Source: an uncultured Oscillospiraceae bacterium
GTDB taxonomy: Bacteria > Bacillota > Clostridia > Oscillospirales > Ruminococcaceae
Assembly: GCA_900539695.1 (NCBI GenBank)
Contig: UQDG01000003.1
Coordinates: 99,650-163,649, forward strand
Reading direction: 5' to 3'
Length of the DNA: 64,000 nt
Part shown: positions 25,691 through 34,192 of the stretch, in pieces
How positions within the stretch are numbered: the first letter of the stretch is position 1
How the letters are laid out: every line of letters starts with the position of its first letter
Notes under the pieces: model-generated
The model's database searches: none
Told to the model about the DNA's origin: nothing
The model's input: the letters and a program-made list of their open reading frames with translations, nothing else
Position numbers and translations under genes: made by a program

Positions 25691-26078
25691 CTGGTTCCTC
25701 CTGCGCGTCGAGACGCTCTATGATCTTCAGCATTTCGTCGGTATCCGTGCGGATGCGCGGTACCGGGTTGAACAGCCCCGAATTGCAGCACCGGATCTCC
25801 ATGACCAGCTGGTGCAGCCGGGCGAGGTCTTCCTGCATCTGTGCGTGGCGGCGGGCGTTACCCAGCTGCGCTTCCAGCTCATCCAGGGCGGCTTCGCCAT
25901 GCTTGATGGCGTCCCGCACACCCTGGCGGGTAATGCCGAAATTCTCGGCAATCTCGGCAAGGGAAAGATCCTCGTCATAATATTCGGTAAGGATGGCACG
26001 CTGCTTTTCGGTAAGGGCCGGGCCGTAGAAGTCCAGCAGCACCGAATACGCCAGGTTTTTCTGCGGTTTTCCCGCCAT
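25680..26078 (-). CDS. ylxM: YlxM/p13-like DNA-binding helix-turn-helix protein
   Basis: 132 residues. An HTH lies at about 15-70 (LTEKQRAILTEYYDEDLSLAEIAENFGITRQGVRDAIKHGE), similar to sigma-70 region 4. YlxM of Gram-positive bacteria stimulates SRP function and binds Ffh/SRP RNA in some species. The start at 26078 follows GGAGGGCACAG. It overlaps ffh and leads the operon behind a consensus promoter. Confidence 0.93.
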   Translation of the reverse strand: MAGKPQKNLAYSVLLDFYGPALTEKQRAILTEYYDEDLSLAEIAENFGITRQGVRDAIKHGEAALDELEAQLGNARRHAQMQEDLARLHQLVMEIRCCNSGLFNPVPRIRTDTDEMLKIIERLDAQEEPDGV

Positions 26079-26142
26079 GACCTGTGCCCTCCTTTGCTGT
26101 GCTTGCACTGTGTAAAGCGTTTTTCTTTACATCAGCCTATGA

Positions 26143-26171
26143 ATTATAACAGTTGGGAGCGCGGAAGTCAA
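26143..26171 (-). promoter_or_regulatory. Consensus sigma-A promoter of the ylxM-ffh-rpsP operon
   Basis: Minus strand TTGACT (26166-26171), 17-base spacer, TATAAT (26143-26148). The start would be near 26136, about 58 bases before ylxM. Confidence 0.87.
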
Positions 26172-26292
26172 GAGGTTTTGCAGCTTTTTTTACACATTCA
26201 GGTAATTTTGCGATAGATTTTTGCCGATTCAGGCAACTTCTTTGTATAAAAATATTTATGCCCGAAAGGATGCAAAATGGCAGGAAGTATGC

Positions 26293-26298
26293 TATAAT
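26293..26298 (+). promoter_or_regulatory. -10 box upstream of the cysK-like gene
   Basis: TATAAT lies 34 bases before the ATG at 26332. The -35 at proper distance (ATGCAA) is poor, so the promoter may need an activator. Confidence 0.45.
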
Positions 26299-26331
26299 TA
26301 AATTCACTTTGTCGAAAGGAGTATTTTGTTC

Positions 26332-27225
26332 ATGCCGATCCTGCGCAGTTACTATCAGGATGTATACCGTTCCCCTGTTGTGCGGCTGGACGGATACTCC
26401 GGCCGCCACGGGCTGACATCCAGCATTTTGGCGTATCTGGACTTTGGCGGCGCTACCGGAACCTCCAAAGATGGCCTGGCTGAGACGATGCTGGCCTTTG
26501 CTACCGAGCGCGGCGCTTTGCAGCCCGGTATGCCGGTGGTGGAAGCCAGTTCCGGCAGCTTTGGCGCGGCGCTGGCGGTAAGCTGTGCCACCACGGGGCA
26601 CCCCTGCATTTTGGTAGTGCCCAGCAACCTGCCTATTGCCCGCCGCCAGCGGCTGCAGGAACTGGGCGCGAAAATCGTGGTGTGCAGCAGCGGCGGCCGC
26701 CGGGTGATGGATCGCATCGCCCAGGAGACAGCCGAGCGCTACCACGGCTACTTTACCCACTACTTTGCCAACGATGACAACCCGGAGTATCACCGCCGGG
26801 TGACCGGGCCGCAGATCTTGAAGGCCGCCGGGGACAGCATTGACGCCATCGTCATCGGTGTGGGCAGCGGCGGCACTGTGACCGGCGTGGCCGAGTACAT
26901 CAAGGCGTGGAACAGCATGATCCGCATTGTGGCGGTGGAACCTGCCGAGTGCGCCGCCATTTCGGGCGGGTTCATCGGCCAGCATGGCATTGCGGGCATT
27001 GGCCCCGGCTTTGTGCCGGAAAACTACAACCCCTATGTGGTGGATACGGTGCTGACCGTGACCACCGCAGATGCGGAGCGGGCCTCGAAGGAAGTGCTGC
27101 TGTGCGACGGCATCCCCGCCTGCACCAGCGGCGGCGCGACCCTGGCCGCGGCCGTACAGTTGATGGAGATGGGCAAGGCCAAGCGCCCCTTGTGTATATT
27201 TGCCGGGCGGAGGATGTACGAATAA
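26332..27225 (+). CDS. CysK/CysM-family PLP-dependent enzyme, divergent
   Basis: 297 residues, fold type II PLP family as in O-acetylserine sulfhydrylase. Likely Schiff-base lysine K46 in GTSKDG; phosphate loop GVGSGGTVTG; C-terminal TSGGATLAAAV. The usual substrate loop TSGNTG is replaced by SSGSFG (73-78), losing the asparagine that binds the carboxylate/PLP O3', and SVKDR is TSKDG. A bona fide cysteine synthase is therefore doubtful; the reaction cannot be named. Start chosen at ATG 26332 with AAAGGAG upstream; a TTG two codons earlier is an alternative. Stands alone with its own promoter and terminator. Confidence 0.85.
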   Translation: MPILRSYYQDVYRSPVVRLDGYSGRHGLTSSILAYLDFGGATGTSKDGLAETMLAFATERGALQPGMPVVEASSGSFGAALAVSCATTGHPCILVVPSNLPIARRQRLQELGAKIVVCSSGGRRVMDRIAQETAERYHGYFTHYFANDDNPEYHRRVTGPQILKAAGDSIDAIVIGVGSGGTVTGVAEYIKAWNSMIRIVAVEPAECAAISGGFIGQHGIAGIGPGFVPENYNPYVVDTVLTVTTADAERASKEVLLCDGIPACTSGGATLAAAVQLMEMGKAKRPLCIFAGRRMYE

Positions 27226-27272
27226 GCCCGCCCTCTTGTAATAACTTTGCAATCCATGTAAAATTCACGTCG

Positions 27273-27309
27273 AAAGCCGTATCCTGTATGGGCAGGATAC
27301 GGCTTTTAT
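27273..27309 (+). terminator. Terminator after the cysK-like gene
   Basis: AAAGCCGTATCCTG pairs with CAGGATACGGCTTTT. A TATACT -10 for the next gene follows directly at 27312. Confidence 0.85.
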
Positions 27310-27351
27310 GCTATACTAATATAAAAAAAGACATGGCAAGGAGGAAAAGCG

Positions 27352-28677
27352 ATGAAACGGATACTTTGTGCAGCTATGATGCTGATTTTGACAGGATGTG
27401 TAACAAAGCAGACAGATCCTACGGATATAGTAAGTACACCTGCGGTCACGCAGACACCAGAGGTGGCGGTGATGCCTGCGCCGGAAGCGACCAAAACACC
27501 TGTTGTATCCGAACCTGAAGCAACGGAAACACCTACGGCAGAGAGCACCAGCTATACTGCAATCATGCTGCCGATGCGCGACACCTACCCGCCTGTCATG
27601 CTGGCCGAGGATGATCTGGTTTCGGACGGATATTATACCATGTGCCGGGACGGCAAGTGGGGCCTGATGGAAAGCGACGGTTCCGTGCTGCTGCCCTGCC
27701 GTGCGGATAATCCTGTAAGGCGCTGTGCAAGCAGCACTTTGAAATGGCATTACGTCGTAAGCGCCAGCAGCGAGGATTGGAAGACCTATAACGATACGCT
27801 GGCCGCAGCCAATGCCGGGACGCTTTGCAGCGGCGAGCATGACGGTCTGCTTTTGGCCTGGACCTATGATATTGACAGCGGCAAAGTTTGTAAAAGTGCC
27901 GGCATGATGGGCGATGACGAGCCATTGACCGACACAGATAAAATATACGGCGAGTATCTCCCCTGCCAGCGCTGCGTATGGGCGGATGGTGATGGAGACC
28001 CCGGTTATTATGAAACGGCTGATGGCGGCGGTTATGTGTTTGCCAATGCGGACGGTGAACTGCTGAACGATACCGTCTACGAGGATGCCGGGTGCTTCTA
28101 TGACCAGAACCTGGCCCCTGTGAAGCTGAACGGCAAATGGGGTTACATCAACTTACAGGGCGAGTTGGTAACGGCTACGGTATACGAGCCTGTGTATGGC
28201 AATGATTACGCCAACAACTACGCGCTGCGATATGCCTCGCCGCTGCTGAACGGCTACGCGGCTGTCTGCCGGGATGGCAAGTGGGGTGTAATTGATGATT
28301 CCATCAAGAACGAGTATATCCCCTGCGAGTATGAGTATGCCGCCTGGAACGGGCATGTGCTGTGGCTGAAGCAGAACGGCAAATGGCAGAGCCAACGCAT
28401 CCCCGGTGTGCCTAAGGACTGGACAGACACGAAGATGAACATCTGGACCTACCCGAAAGAGCTGAAAGCCACCGACCATTACTGGCGCGTCACCTCGGAT
28501 GTGGGGCTGAACATGCGCGTAGGTCCGGGGACCAACTACAATAAATGGCAGTTGGTGCCCGCGCATACCTGCCTGCAGGACTTGGGCCATAACGAGGATA
28601 ACACCTGGATACTGAGCAAATATGCCGGGTGGTATGGCTGGATAAGCATGGAATACCTGGAAGAAGTAACGCAATAA
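27352..28677 (+). CDS. WG-repeat lipoprotein with C-terminal SH3 domain, paralog A
   Basis: 441 residues. Signal peptide MKRILCAAMMLILTGC with lipid cysteine at residue 16, a Pro/Thr/Glu-rich linker to about 62, then WG-type repeats: DGKWGLMESDG, NGKWGYINLQG and DGKWGVIDDS, each followed by a I/LPC or VYEPVYG element. A bacterial SH3-like domain sits near the C-terminus (GLNMRVGPGTNYNKWQLVPA). Such proteins are surface anchored and thought to bind wall or protein ligands; function unknown. GGAGG ribosome site. Followed at 47 bases by a paralog of the same layout, a tandem duplication. Confidence 0.88.
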   Translation: MKRILCAAMMLILTGCVTKQTDPTDIVSTPAVTQTPEVAVMPAPEATKTPVVSEPEATETPTAESTSYTAIMLPMRDTYPPVMLAEDDLVSDGYYTMCRDGKWGLMESDGSVLLPCRADNPVRRCASSTLKWHYVVSASSEDWKTYNDTLAAANAGTLCSGEHDGLLLAWTYDIDSGKVCKSAGMMGDDEPLTDTDKIYGEYLPCQRCVWADGDGDPGYYETADGGGYVFANADGELLNDTVYEDAGCFYDQNLAPVKLNGKWGYINLQGELVTATVYEPVYGNDYANNYALRYASPLLNGYAAVCRDGKWGVIDDSIKNEYIPCEYEYAAWNGHVLWLKQNGKWQSQRIPGVPKDWTDTKMNIWTYPKELKATDHYWRVTSDVGLNMRVGPGTNYNKWQLVPAHTCLQDLGHNEDNTWILSKYAGWYGWISMEYLEEVTQ

Positions 28678-28723
28678 GGGCAAGGCATATCCTTATAAAT
28701 AAAAAAATCAGGGAGTGAAAGCG

Positions 28724-30070
28724 ATGAAGCGGATGGTTTGTGCTGTCATAGCGCTGTTGCTGACAGGGTGTGCTGCTGGGCAAGTATGGCCCAGTGTGCC
28801 TGTTACGGATGGTCAGCCTGCGGTTACCCCCGAAACCGCCGCCACGGCGGAGACAGCCGAAAGTGCCGCCACCCCTGTGCCGACTACTGCTCCGCCGCAG
28901 GGGCTTGTGCCGACGGATGCGGATGTGCTGGATTATGATGATATTCGGCTCATTGGCTACGAGCGTGCCTTTCAACCGTACCCGGAGACCGACTATTACA
29001 CGATGTGCAAAGACGGCCTGTGGGGCCTGATGCGCAGCGATGGTACCGAGGTACTGCCCTGCCGCGCACCGCAGCCGTTGGTTGAATGTTTTATTGAGGG
29101 CCGCCGCTGGCACGGTTATCAGGATAATTTACCTTGGGATGAGATGCTAGCCGAAGAAAAGCGGATCAACGTTTTGCTGCGGGAAAGCGGCGACGGCATG
29201 CTCTGCGCGGCCCACGATGGCGGCACCTATCTGGAGTTTGTCTACCTGACGGATTACAAAGTATATACATACAGCGGCTCAATGGGCCCGGGAAAATTGG
29301 CCGCGCCGACAGACGAAGACATGCTGCTGTACAGCGGCCGGGTGGACGGCTATGTGCCGGTCCAGACCGGCGTAACGGAAGACGAGGGCGACGACCACGT
29401 CAGTATTATCAGTGATGGACAATACATTTACCGCCGCCGCAATGGCAGTGCGGCAAACATCTACCACTACACTCTTGCCGACTACTTTTTTGATGCCACG
29501 CTTGCCCCCGCAGAGCGGGACGGCAAGTGGGTGTACCTGGGCACGATGGGCGAGGAAGTGACGCCGGTTTGTTACGATAGTGTATATTATACCAACACTT
29601 CTGGGGATGGCTCCTTCCTTTTCCGGCGTGCCGCACCGCTGCTGAACGGCTATACCCCCGTGAGCCGCAGCGGAAAATTCGGCCTGCTGGATCGCGCAGG
29701 GGCAGAATATGTCCCCTGCACGTATGATGGCCTTGTGTGGGACGGCGGCACCGCCTGGGTCAAGCTGGACGACGGATGGCACCAGTACACGATCCCCGGT
29801 GTGACGAAGCCTGATCCTCTGGACGACCTGCCGGAGGACATCACCGCGCCCGACACGCGCACCTTCTCCTATGCCCGCGTTATCACCGAGGGCGGCCGCT
29901 TGAATCTGCGCGCCGGGCCAGGCACAGAGTATGCTATTGTAGGAAAGATCCCGGAGTACACTTCCCTGCGCATCTACGGTTCTTCCAATACGGCCCCCGC
30001 CTGGGTGCTGGTGCAGTATCAGGGTCAGTTTGGCTGGACCAACCTGGATTATCTGGAACGAAGCTATTAA
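28724..30070 (+). CDS. WG-repeat lipoprotein with C-terminal SH3 domain, paralog B
   Basis: 448 residues with the same architecture as the gene before it: signal peptide MKRMVCAVIALLLTGC (lipid cysteine 16), variable Ala/Pro/Thr linker, repeats DGLWGLMRSDG, DGKWVYLGTMG and SGKFGLLDRAG, then an SH3-like LNLRAGPGTEYAIVGKIPEY. Shared landmarks include DYYTMCKDG / GYYTMCRDG, AAPLLNGY / ASPLLNGY and IPGV. Divergence between the two is considerable outside these, so the duplication is old or the pair evolves fast. Start at 28724 follows AGGGAG; a GTG three codons upstream is possible. Same operon as paralog A; terminator follows. Confidence 0.87.
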   Translation: MKRMVCAVIALLLTGCAAGQVWPSVPVTDGQPAVTPETAATAETAESAATPVPTTAPPQGLVPTDADVLDYDDIRLIGYERAFQPYPETDYYTMCKDGLWGLMRSDGTEVLPCRAPQPLVECFIEGRRWHGYQDNLPWDEMLAEEKRINVLLRESGDGMLCAAHDGGTYLEFVYLTDYKVYTYSGSMGPGKLAAPTDEDMLLYSGRVDGYVPVQTGVTEDEGDDHVSIISDGQYIYRRRNGSAANIYHYTLADYFFDATLAPAERDGKWVYLGTMGEEVTPVCYDSVYYTNTSGDGSFLFRRAAPLLNGYTPVSRSGKFGLLDRAGAEYVPCTYDGLVWDGGTAWVKLDDGWHQYTIPGVTKPDPLDDLPEDITAPDTRTFSYARVITEGGRLNLRAGPGTEYAIVGKIPEYTSLRIYGSSNTAPAWVLVQYQGQFGWTNLDYLERSY

Positions 30071-30073
30071 ATG

Positions 30074-30109
30074 ACAGCCCCGGACGGATGCAGCGCCCGG
30101 GGCTGTTTT
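30074..30109 (+). terminator. Terminator after the lipoprotein pair
   Basis: ACAGCCCCGG pairs with CCGGGGCTGT and runs into TTTTGC. Confidence 0.87.
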
Positions 30110-30202
30110 GCTATTTCCTCTGTTGATGGGTATGGCATAGCATATCCTGCGGCCTTTTCACATAGGATTTGACAGAAAATCTCTATGTGGGGAGGGCAAG
30201 CT

Positions 30203-30448
30203 ATGAAAGGTGACCCAGAAGAACGCGCCATAGCGGTGGGGCGTTACATTGCCGGTACCGGCGCCACGGTGCGGGCGGCTGCGGTGGTGTTTGGCGTAAG
30301 CAAAAGCACCATCTGGAAAGACCAGGCCCGCCTGCGCCGCACAAGCCCCGGCCTTTGGGCCGAGGTGCAGGCCGTGGTGCAGAAAAACAAGGCTGAGCGC
30401 CACCTGCGGGGCGGCGAGGCCACCCGCCTGAAATATTTGCACAAATAA
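30203..30448 (+). CDS. spoIIID: Sporulation transcription factor SpoIIID
   Basis: 81 residues. The HTH reads VRAAAVVFGVSKSTIWKDQ and the C-terminal basic tail HLRGGEATRLKY is the SpoIIID signature (B. subtilis: HLRGGEATKLKY). It is a mother-cell regulator of the sigma-E regulon in spore formers. No other sporulation gene of the same stage is nearby, so it is a monocistronic copy, as is common. Start at 30203 with GGAGGG upstream; six codons of upstream frame are less likely. Its presence suggests a sporulating ancestor or a functional sporulation programme. Confidence 0.93.
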   Translation: MKGDPEERAIAVGRYIAGTGATVRAAAVVFGVSKSTIWKDQARLRRTSPGLWAEVQAVVQKNKAERHLRGGEATRLKYLHK

Positions 30449-30449
30449 C

Positions 30450-30478
30450 TTGCGTGGTGCCAAGCATCACAGTATAAT
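30450..30478 (+). promoter_or_regulatory. Promoter of the dCMP deaminase-uridine kinase operon
   Basis: TTGCGT (30450-30455), 17 bases, TATAAT (30473-30478), just after the spoIIID stop. Start would be near 30485. Confidence 0.75.
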
Positions 30479-30515
30479 ATTTGTAAAGAAATCCATACAA
30501 AAGGACGTGAACACT

Positions 30516-30995
30516 GTGAAACGAGAGGATTATATCAGCTGGGACGAATACTTTATGGGCATTGCCATGCTTTCGGCCATGCGCTCGAAGGATAACAACA
30601 GCCAGGTCGGCGCCTGCATCGTCAGCCCGGAGAACAAGATCCTGTCCTTGGGCTACAACGGCATGCCCATCGGCTGCAACGATGACGACATGCCCTGGGA
30701 GCGCGAGGGCGAGGACCTGGAGACCAAGTATATGTACGTCTGCCACTCCGAGCTGAACGCCATCCTGAACAGCCCCAACCACGACCTGAAAGGGGCGCGG
30801 ATGTACGTGACGCTGTTCCCCTGCAACGAATGCGCCAAGGCCATCATCCAGAGCGGTATCAAGGAACTGATCTACCTTTCGGACAAATACCATGATACCC
30901 ATGCCAGCATCGCCAGCCGCCGCATGTTCAATATGACCGGCGTAAAATACCGGGCCTATGAGCCGACGGGCCGCAAGATCGAGCTGGAAGTATAA
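30516..30995 (+). CDS. Deoxycytidylate (dCMP) deaminase family protein
   Basis: 159 residues. Zinc sites: CHSELNAI (usual HAE, here HSE) and PCNECAKAI, with QVGACIV and GYNGMPIG as in ComEB/dCMP deaminases. It converts dCMP to dUMP for dTMP synthesis. The GTG at 30516 was chosen as start with AAAGGA upstream; no in-frame ATG lies nearby. The Ala-to-Ser change next to the catalytic Glu is conservative. In an operon with the interrupted uridine kinase gene, 16 bases apart. Confidence 0.92.
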   Translation: MKREDYISWDEYFMGIAMLSAMRSKDNNSQVGACIVSPENKILSLGYNGMPIGCNDDDMPWEREGEDLETKYMYVCHSELNAILNSPNHDLKGARMYVTLFPCNECAKAIIQSGIKELIYLSDKYHDTHASIASRRMFNMTGVKYRAYEPTGRKIELEV

Positions 30996-31011
30996 AAGGA
31001 GCAAAGAGGAT

Positions 31012-31647
<636 letters not shown>

Positions 31648-31682
31648 TTTTGACGAAATCATTTACATCATTTGCAAAATAA

Positions 31683-31724
31683 GAAGAGGAAGCCGGACGG
31701 TGTGGTTCGACTTCCTCTTTTTTG
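31683..31724 (+). terminator. Terminator after udk
   Basis: AAGAGGAAG pairs with CTTCCTCTT, followed by TTTTG. The reverse strand is also usable as an end for thiM. Confidence 0.75.
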
Positions 31725-31751
31725 TGATTTACAATGACTTGCAAAATAAAG

Positions 31752-32507
31752 TTATACGATTTGTGCAGCAGCATCCAGCAGGGCGACCCGGAAACTGGCC
31801 GGGCCGTGGGCCTGGGGTTCTGCTGCGGCGGCACAGGCTTTCCAAAATTCGGCGGCCTGTACGGCGGCCTGTAAGGGGGCTTGCGGCTGCACAGCGGCAA
31901 AAGCACCGCAGAGTACCGTTAGCATGCAGCCCGCACCGGTGACACGGCGCATCAGGTCGCTGCCGCCGGAGACGGTGTGCAGGGCGGTGCCGTCGGTGAC
32001 GAGATCCTCGGCCCCGGAGAGCACCACGACTGTGCCCAGCTTTTGTGCCAGCGCTTTGGCGCAGGCGGCGGCATCGATGGGGACGGTCAGGCTGTCCACG
32101 CCGTGCTCAGCGGCAGAAAGGCCCAATAGAGCGGCGGCCTCGCCGTAGTTGGCCCGCAGGATGGCGGGGTGAACTTCCTGCAAAAGCTGGCGGATATTCT
32201 CCAGCCGCCAGGGGCTGGCCCCTACACCGACGGGGTCCAGCACTACCGGGATACCGCGGCGGTTGGCGGCGGCACCGGCCAGCCGGGCAGCAGTGAATTT
32301 GGCTTCGTCGGGGGTACCGGTGTTCAGCACTACGGCACTGGCCAGCACGGCGATGTCGGCCATCTCCTGGGGGGCCTGAGCCATGATGGGGCTGGCACCG
32401 ACGGACAGGGCCAGGTTGGCGCAATCGTTGGCGGTGACCAGGTTGGAGATGCAGTGCAGCAGCGGCTTGCGGGCGCGGATGGCTGCAAGGGCTTCGAATC
32501 GGGTCAT
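31752..32507 (-). CDS. thiM: Hydroxyethylthiazole kinase
   Basis: 251 residues. ThiM motifs: PLLHCISNLVTANDCANLALSVGASPIMA, VLDPVGVGAS, ILRANYGEAAALLG, and the ATP/Mg loop VLSGAEDLVTDG...RVTGAGCMLT with the catalytic cysteine. It phosphorylates thiazole alcohol in thiamin salvage. Start at 32507 (MTRFEALAAI) follows AGGTGA. Encoded just after thiW, both behind a TPP riboswitch, and near thiE. Genes for de novo thiazole or HMP synthesis are absent from the window. Confidence 0.95.
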   Translation of the reverse strand: MTRFEALAAIRARKPLLHCISNLVTANDCANLALSVGASPIMAQAPQEMADIAVLASAVVLNTGTPDEAKFTAARLAGAAANRRGIPVVLDPVGVGASPWRLENIRQLLQEVHPAILRANYGEAAALLGLSAAEHGVDSLTVPIDAAACAKALAQKLGTVVVLSGAEDLVTDGTALHTVSGGSDLMRRVTGAGCMLTVLCGAFAAVQPQAPLQAAVQAAEFWKACAAAAEPQAHGPASFRVALLDAAAQIV

Positions 32508-32520
32508 GGGGTCACCTGTT

Positions 32521-33036
32521 TCAGCGGGCAAGGCTTGCCTGCATTTTTTTGAGGGTGCTGTTCTTTTCCAGCGCGATCAGCACCACGCCGGCGATGATGG
32601 AACCACCGACAGTGGAGACGAGGAACGGGACGATGTAGGCGTAGAAAGCAATGTCACCGGCGGCTTTGCCCATCAGGAACACAGCCACAGGCCAGGCCAG
32701 CAGGCCGCCGATGATGCCGGTGCCGAAAACTTCACCGCAAAGCGTGGCCAGCAGGTTCTTGGTTTTATGGTAGACGATGCCGCACAACAATGCGCCGCAC
32801 ATGCTGCCAGGGAAAGCCATCAGGCTGCCCAGACCCAGCAGGTTGCGCAGCAGGCTTGCCACAAAGGCCACGGCCACGCCGTACCAGGGACCAAGCAGCA
32901 CGGCACACAGCACATTGACCATGTGCTGCACCGGCGCGCATTTGCTGCCGAATACGGGGAACGAGAACATGCTGCCGACAACGGCCACGGCGCACAGTAC
33001 GCCAGCCAGGGCAAGTTTTTTGGTGTTGGATTTCAT
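32521..33036 (-). CDS. thiW: Thiazole transporter component ThiW
   Basis: 171 residues, hydrophobic, five or six membrane segments: KLALAGVLCAVAVVGSMFSF, VAFVASLLRNLLGLGSL, GTGIIGGLLAWPVAVFL and AYIVPFLVSTVGGSIIAGV. The FGSKCAPVQHMVNVLCAVLLGPW stretch is the ThiW pattern. ThiW is a predicted ECF-type substrate-binding membrane protein for the thiazole moiety, controlled by TPP riboswitches. Start at 33036 with AAAGGAGC upstream. It precedes thiM by 13 bases. No ECF module is encoded nearby, so a shared one elsewhere would be needed. Confidence 0.93.
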   Translation of the reverse strand: MKSNTKKLALAGVLCAVAVVGSMFSFPVFGSKCAPVQHMVNVLCAVLLGPWYGVAVAFVASLLRNLLGLGSLMAFPGSMCGALLCGIVYHKTKNLLATLCGEVFGTGIIGGLLAWPVAVFLMGKAAGDIAFYAYIVPFLVSTVGGSIIAGVVLIALEKNSTLKKMQASLAR

Positions 33037-33122
33037 TTTGGAGCTCCTTTTTTCTTTTGTACCATAACGAAAAAAGCGGAAGGACTGCCGCCAGAAATAC
33101 GCCAGCCGCCCGCACGGGCACA

Positions 33123-33275
33123 ATAAGCCCCTTACAAAAAGGGCTTATGGTTCGGTCGAAGCTTGCTGGCTTCCTCTCACGCCGGAACACGGCTTCCCAT
33201 CGCTGACGCTGCTCACGGCCCAGGGCGCTCCCCCTCGACCCGCGTTTCTGGAACGGTCAGATCCTTCCTTTCCCA
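33123..33275 (-). promoter_or_regulatory. Structured leader region of unassigned type between the TPP terminator and thiW
   Basis: About 150 bases of GC-rich sequence follow the TPP-riboswitch terminator before thiW. GGTCGA and TCGACC pair at long range; GGAAGCC occurs twice; and ATAAGCCC/GGGCTTAT (33123-33148) makes a perfect 8-bp hairpin without a T-run. A segment GGAAGCC...GTGAGAGGAAGCC...TTCGACC resembles the 5' half of a TPP aptamer but lacks its 3' half. I could not assign it to any riboswitch class. Confidence 0.45.
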
Positions 33276-33280
33276 AAAGC

Positions 33281-33315
33281 AAAAATAAAAGCAGGGTACC
33301 GATGGGCAGCCCTGC
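33281..33315 (-). terminator. Expression-platform terminator of the thiW TPP riboswitch
   Basis: Minus strand GCAGGG and CCCTGC pair around a 13-base loop and are followed by TTTTATTTTT. It lies 20 bases downstream of the aptamer, the place expected for TPP-dependent termination. Confidence 0.8.
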
Positions 33316-33334
33316 AAAAAAGACGTTTGGTAAA

Positions 33335-33420
33335 GTCCTTCCTACGGTGGCATGATCCACATCAGGTCAAAGGGTCGAAATGCAATTTCCTCTCAGCCGG
33401 GTGTCCGGCTCCCCTGTTCT
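33335..33420 (-). promoter_or_regulatory. TPP riboswitch (THI element) aptamer
   Basis: The minus strand has all conserved elements in order: GGGGAGCC, CTGAGAGG, GACCCTTTGACCTGAT, GTGGATCATGCCAC and CGTAGGAAGG. Thiamin pyrophosphate binding should promote the downstream terminator and shut off thiW-thiM. It points at thiW and thiM only; thiE is transcribed the other way. Confidence 0.96.
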
Positions 33421-33462
33421 TTGTCTTGCATGATACACCTTTGCAAAAAGTTTGTCAAGGGC

Positions 33463-33491
33463 TTGCTTTTTTGTCCGGCGCGGCGTATAGT
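33463..33491 (+). promoter_or_regulatory. Promoter of thiE
   Basis: TTGCTT (33463-33468), 17 bases, TATAGT (33486-33491), 29 bases before the thiE ATG. The short leader has no room for a riboswitch. Confidence 0.7.
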
Positions 33492-33519
33492 GAAAATACA
33501 TTGAACACAGGGGGAATCC

Positions 33520-34155
33520 ATGATGAAAGTTTTGCCGCAGCAACTGCGTTTGTACGCCGTAACCGACAGCCGCCGCCTGCGGGGGCACACCCTACTGGAT
33601 ACGGTGGCCGCCGCGCTGGATGGCGGCGCGACCTTTGTACAGCTGCGGGAGAAGGAGCTTTCCCCTGCCGCTCTGCTGGAAGAAGCCCGCGCCCTGGCTA
33701 AATTATGCCACGCGCGGCATGTGCCCTTTGTGGTGGATGACAACGTGGAGGTGGCCCTGGCCGCCGGTGCCGACGGCGTGCATGTGGGCCAGAGCGATAT
33801 GGCCGCCCGTCGTGCCCGCGCGCTGTTGGGCCCGGATAAAATTTTGGGTGTTTCGGCCCACAATGCCGCCGAAGCTTTGGCAGCCCAGGCGGACGGTGCC
33901 GATTACCTGGGCTGCGGTGCGGCCTTTGTGACGGGCACCAAGCTAGATGCCCACCCGGTGACGGCCGAGACGATGCGTGCCGTGACGGCGGCGGTGAACA
34001 TTCCGGTGGTGGCCATAGGCGGCATTGAGGAAAGCAACATTTTACAGCTGCAGGGCCGTGGTCTTGCAGGCGTGGCGGTGGTAAGCGCCATTTTTGCTGC
34101 CCAAGACCCCGAAGCTGCCAGCCGCCGGTTGTATGAGTTGAGCGGACAGTTATAA
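33520..34155 (+). CDS. thiE: Thiamine-phosphate synthase
   Basis: 211 residues, normal for ThiE. TIM-barrel motifs: LYAVTD, GGATFVQLREKEL, FVVDDNVEVALAAGADGVHVGQSD, KILGVSAHNAAEA, DYLGCGAAFVTGTK and VAIGGIEESN. It joins HMP-PP and thiazole phosphate into thiamin phosphate. Two consecutive ATG codons follow GGGGGAAT; the first is given as start. Divergent from thiW-thiM, so the local genes cover thiazole uptake, its phosphorylation and the coupling step, but not HMP phosphate kinase (thiD). Confidence 0.96.
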   Translation: MMKVLPQQLRLYAVTDSRRLRGHTLLDTVAAALDGGATFVQLREKELSPAALLEEARALAKLCHARHVPFVVDDNVEVALAAGADGVHVGQSDMAARRARALLGPDKILGVSAHNAAEALAAQADGADYLGCGAAFVTGTKLDAHPVTAETMRAVTAAVNIPVVAIGGIEESNILQLQGRGLAGVAVVSAIFAAQDPEAASRRLYELSGQL

Positions 34156-34192
34156 TTTTATAATTGGAAGACTTTGCCATCGCAATAAAATA

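Noticed and set aside
33149..33280. A possible second TPP or cobalamin riboswitch
   Set aside because: Only short likenesses (GGAAGCC, GTGAGAGG) were found; the conserved 3' half of TPP and the B12 box are missing, so no class is claimed.
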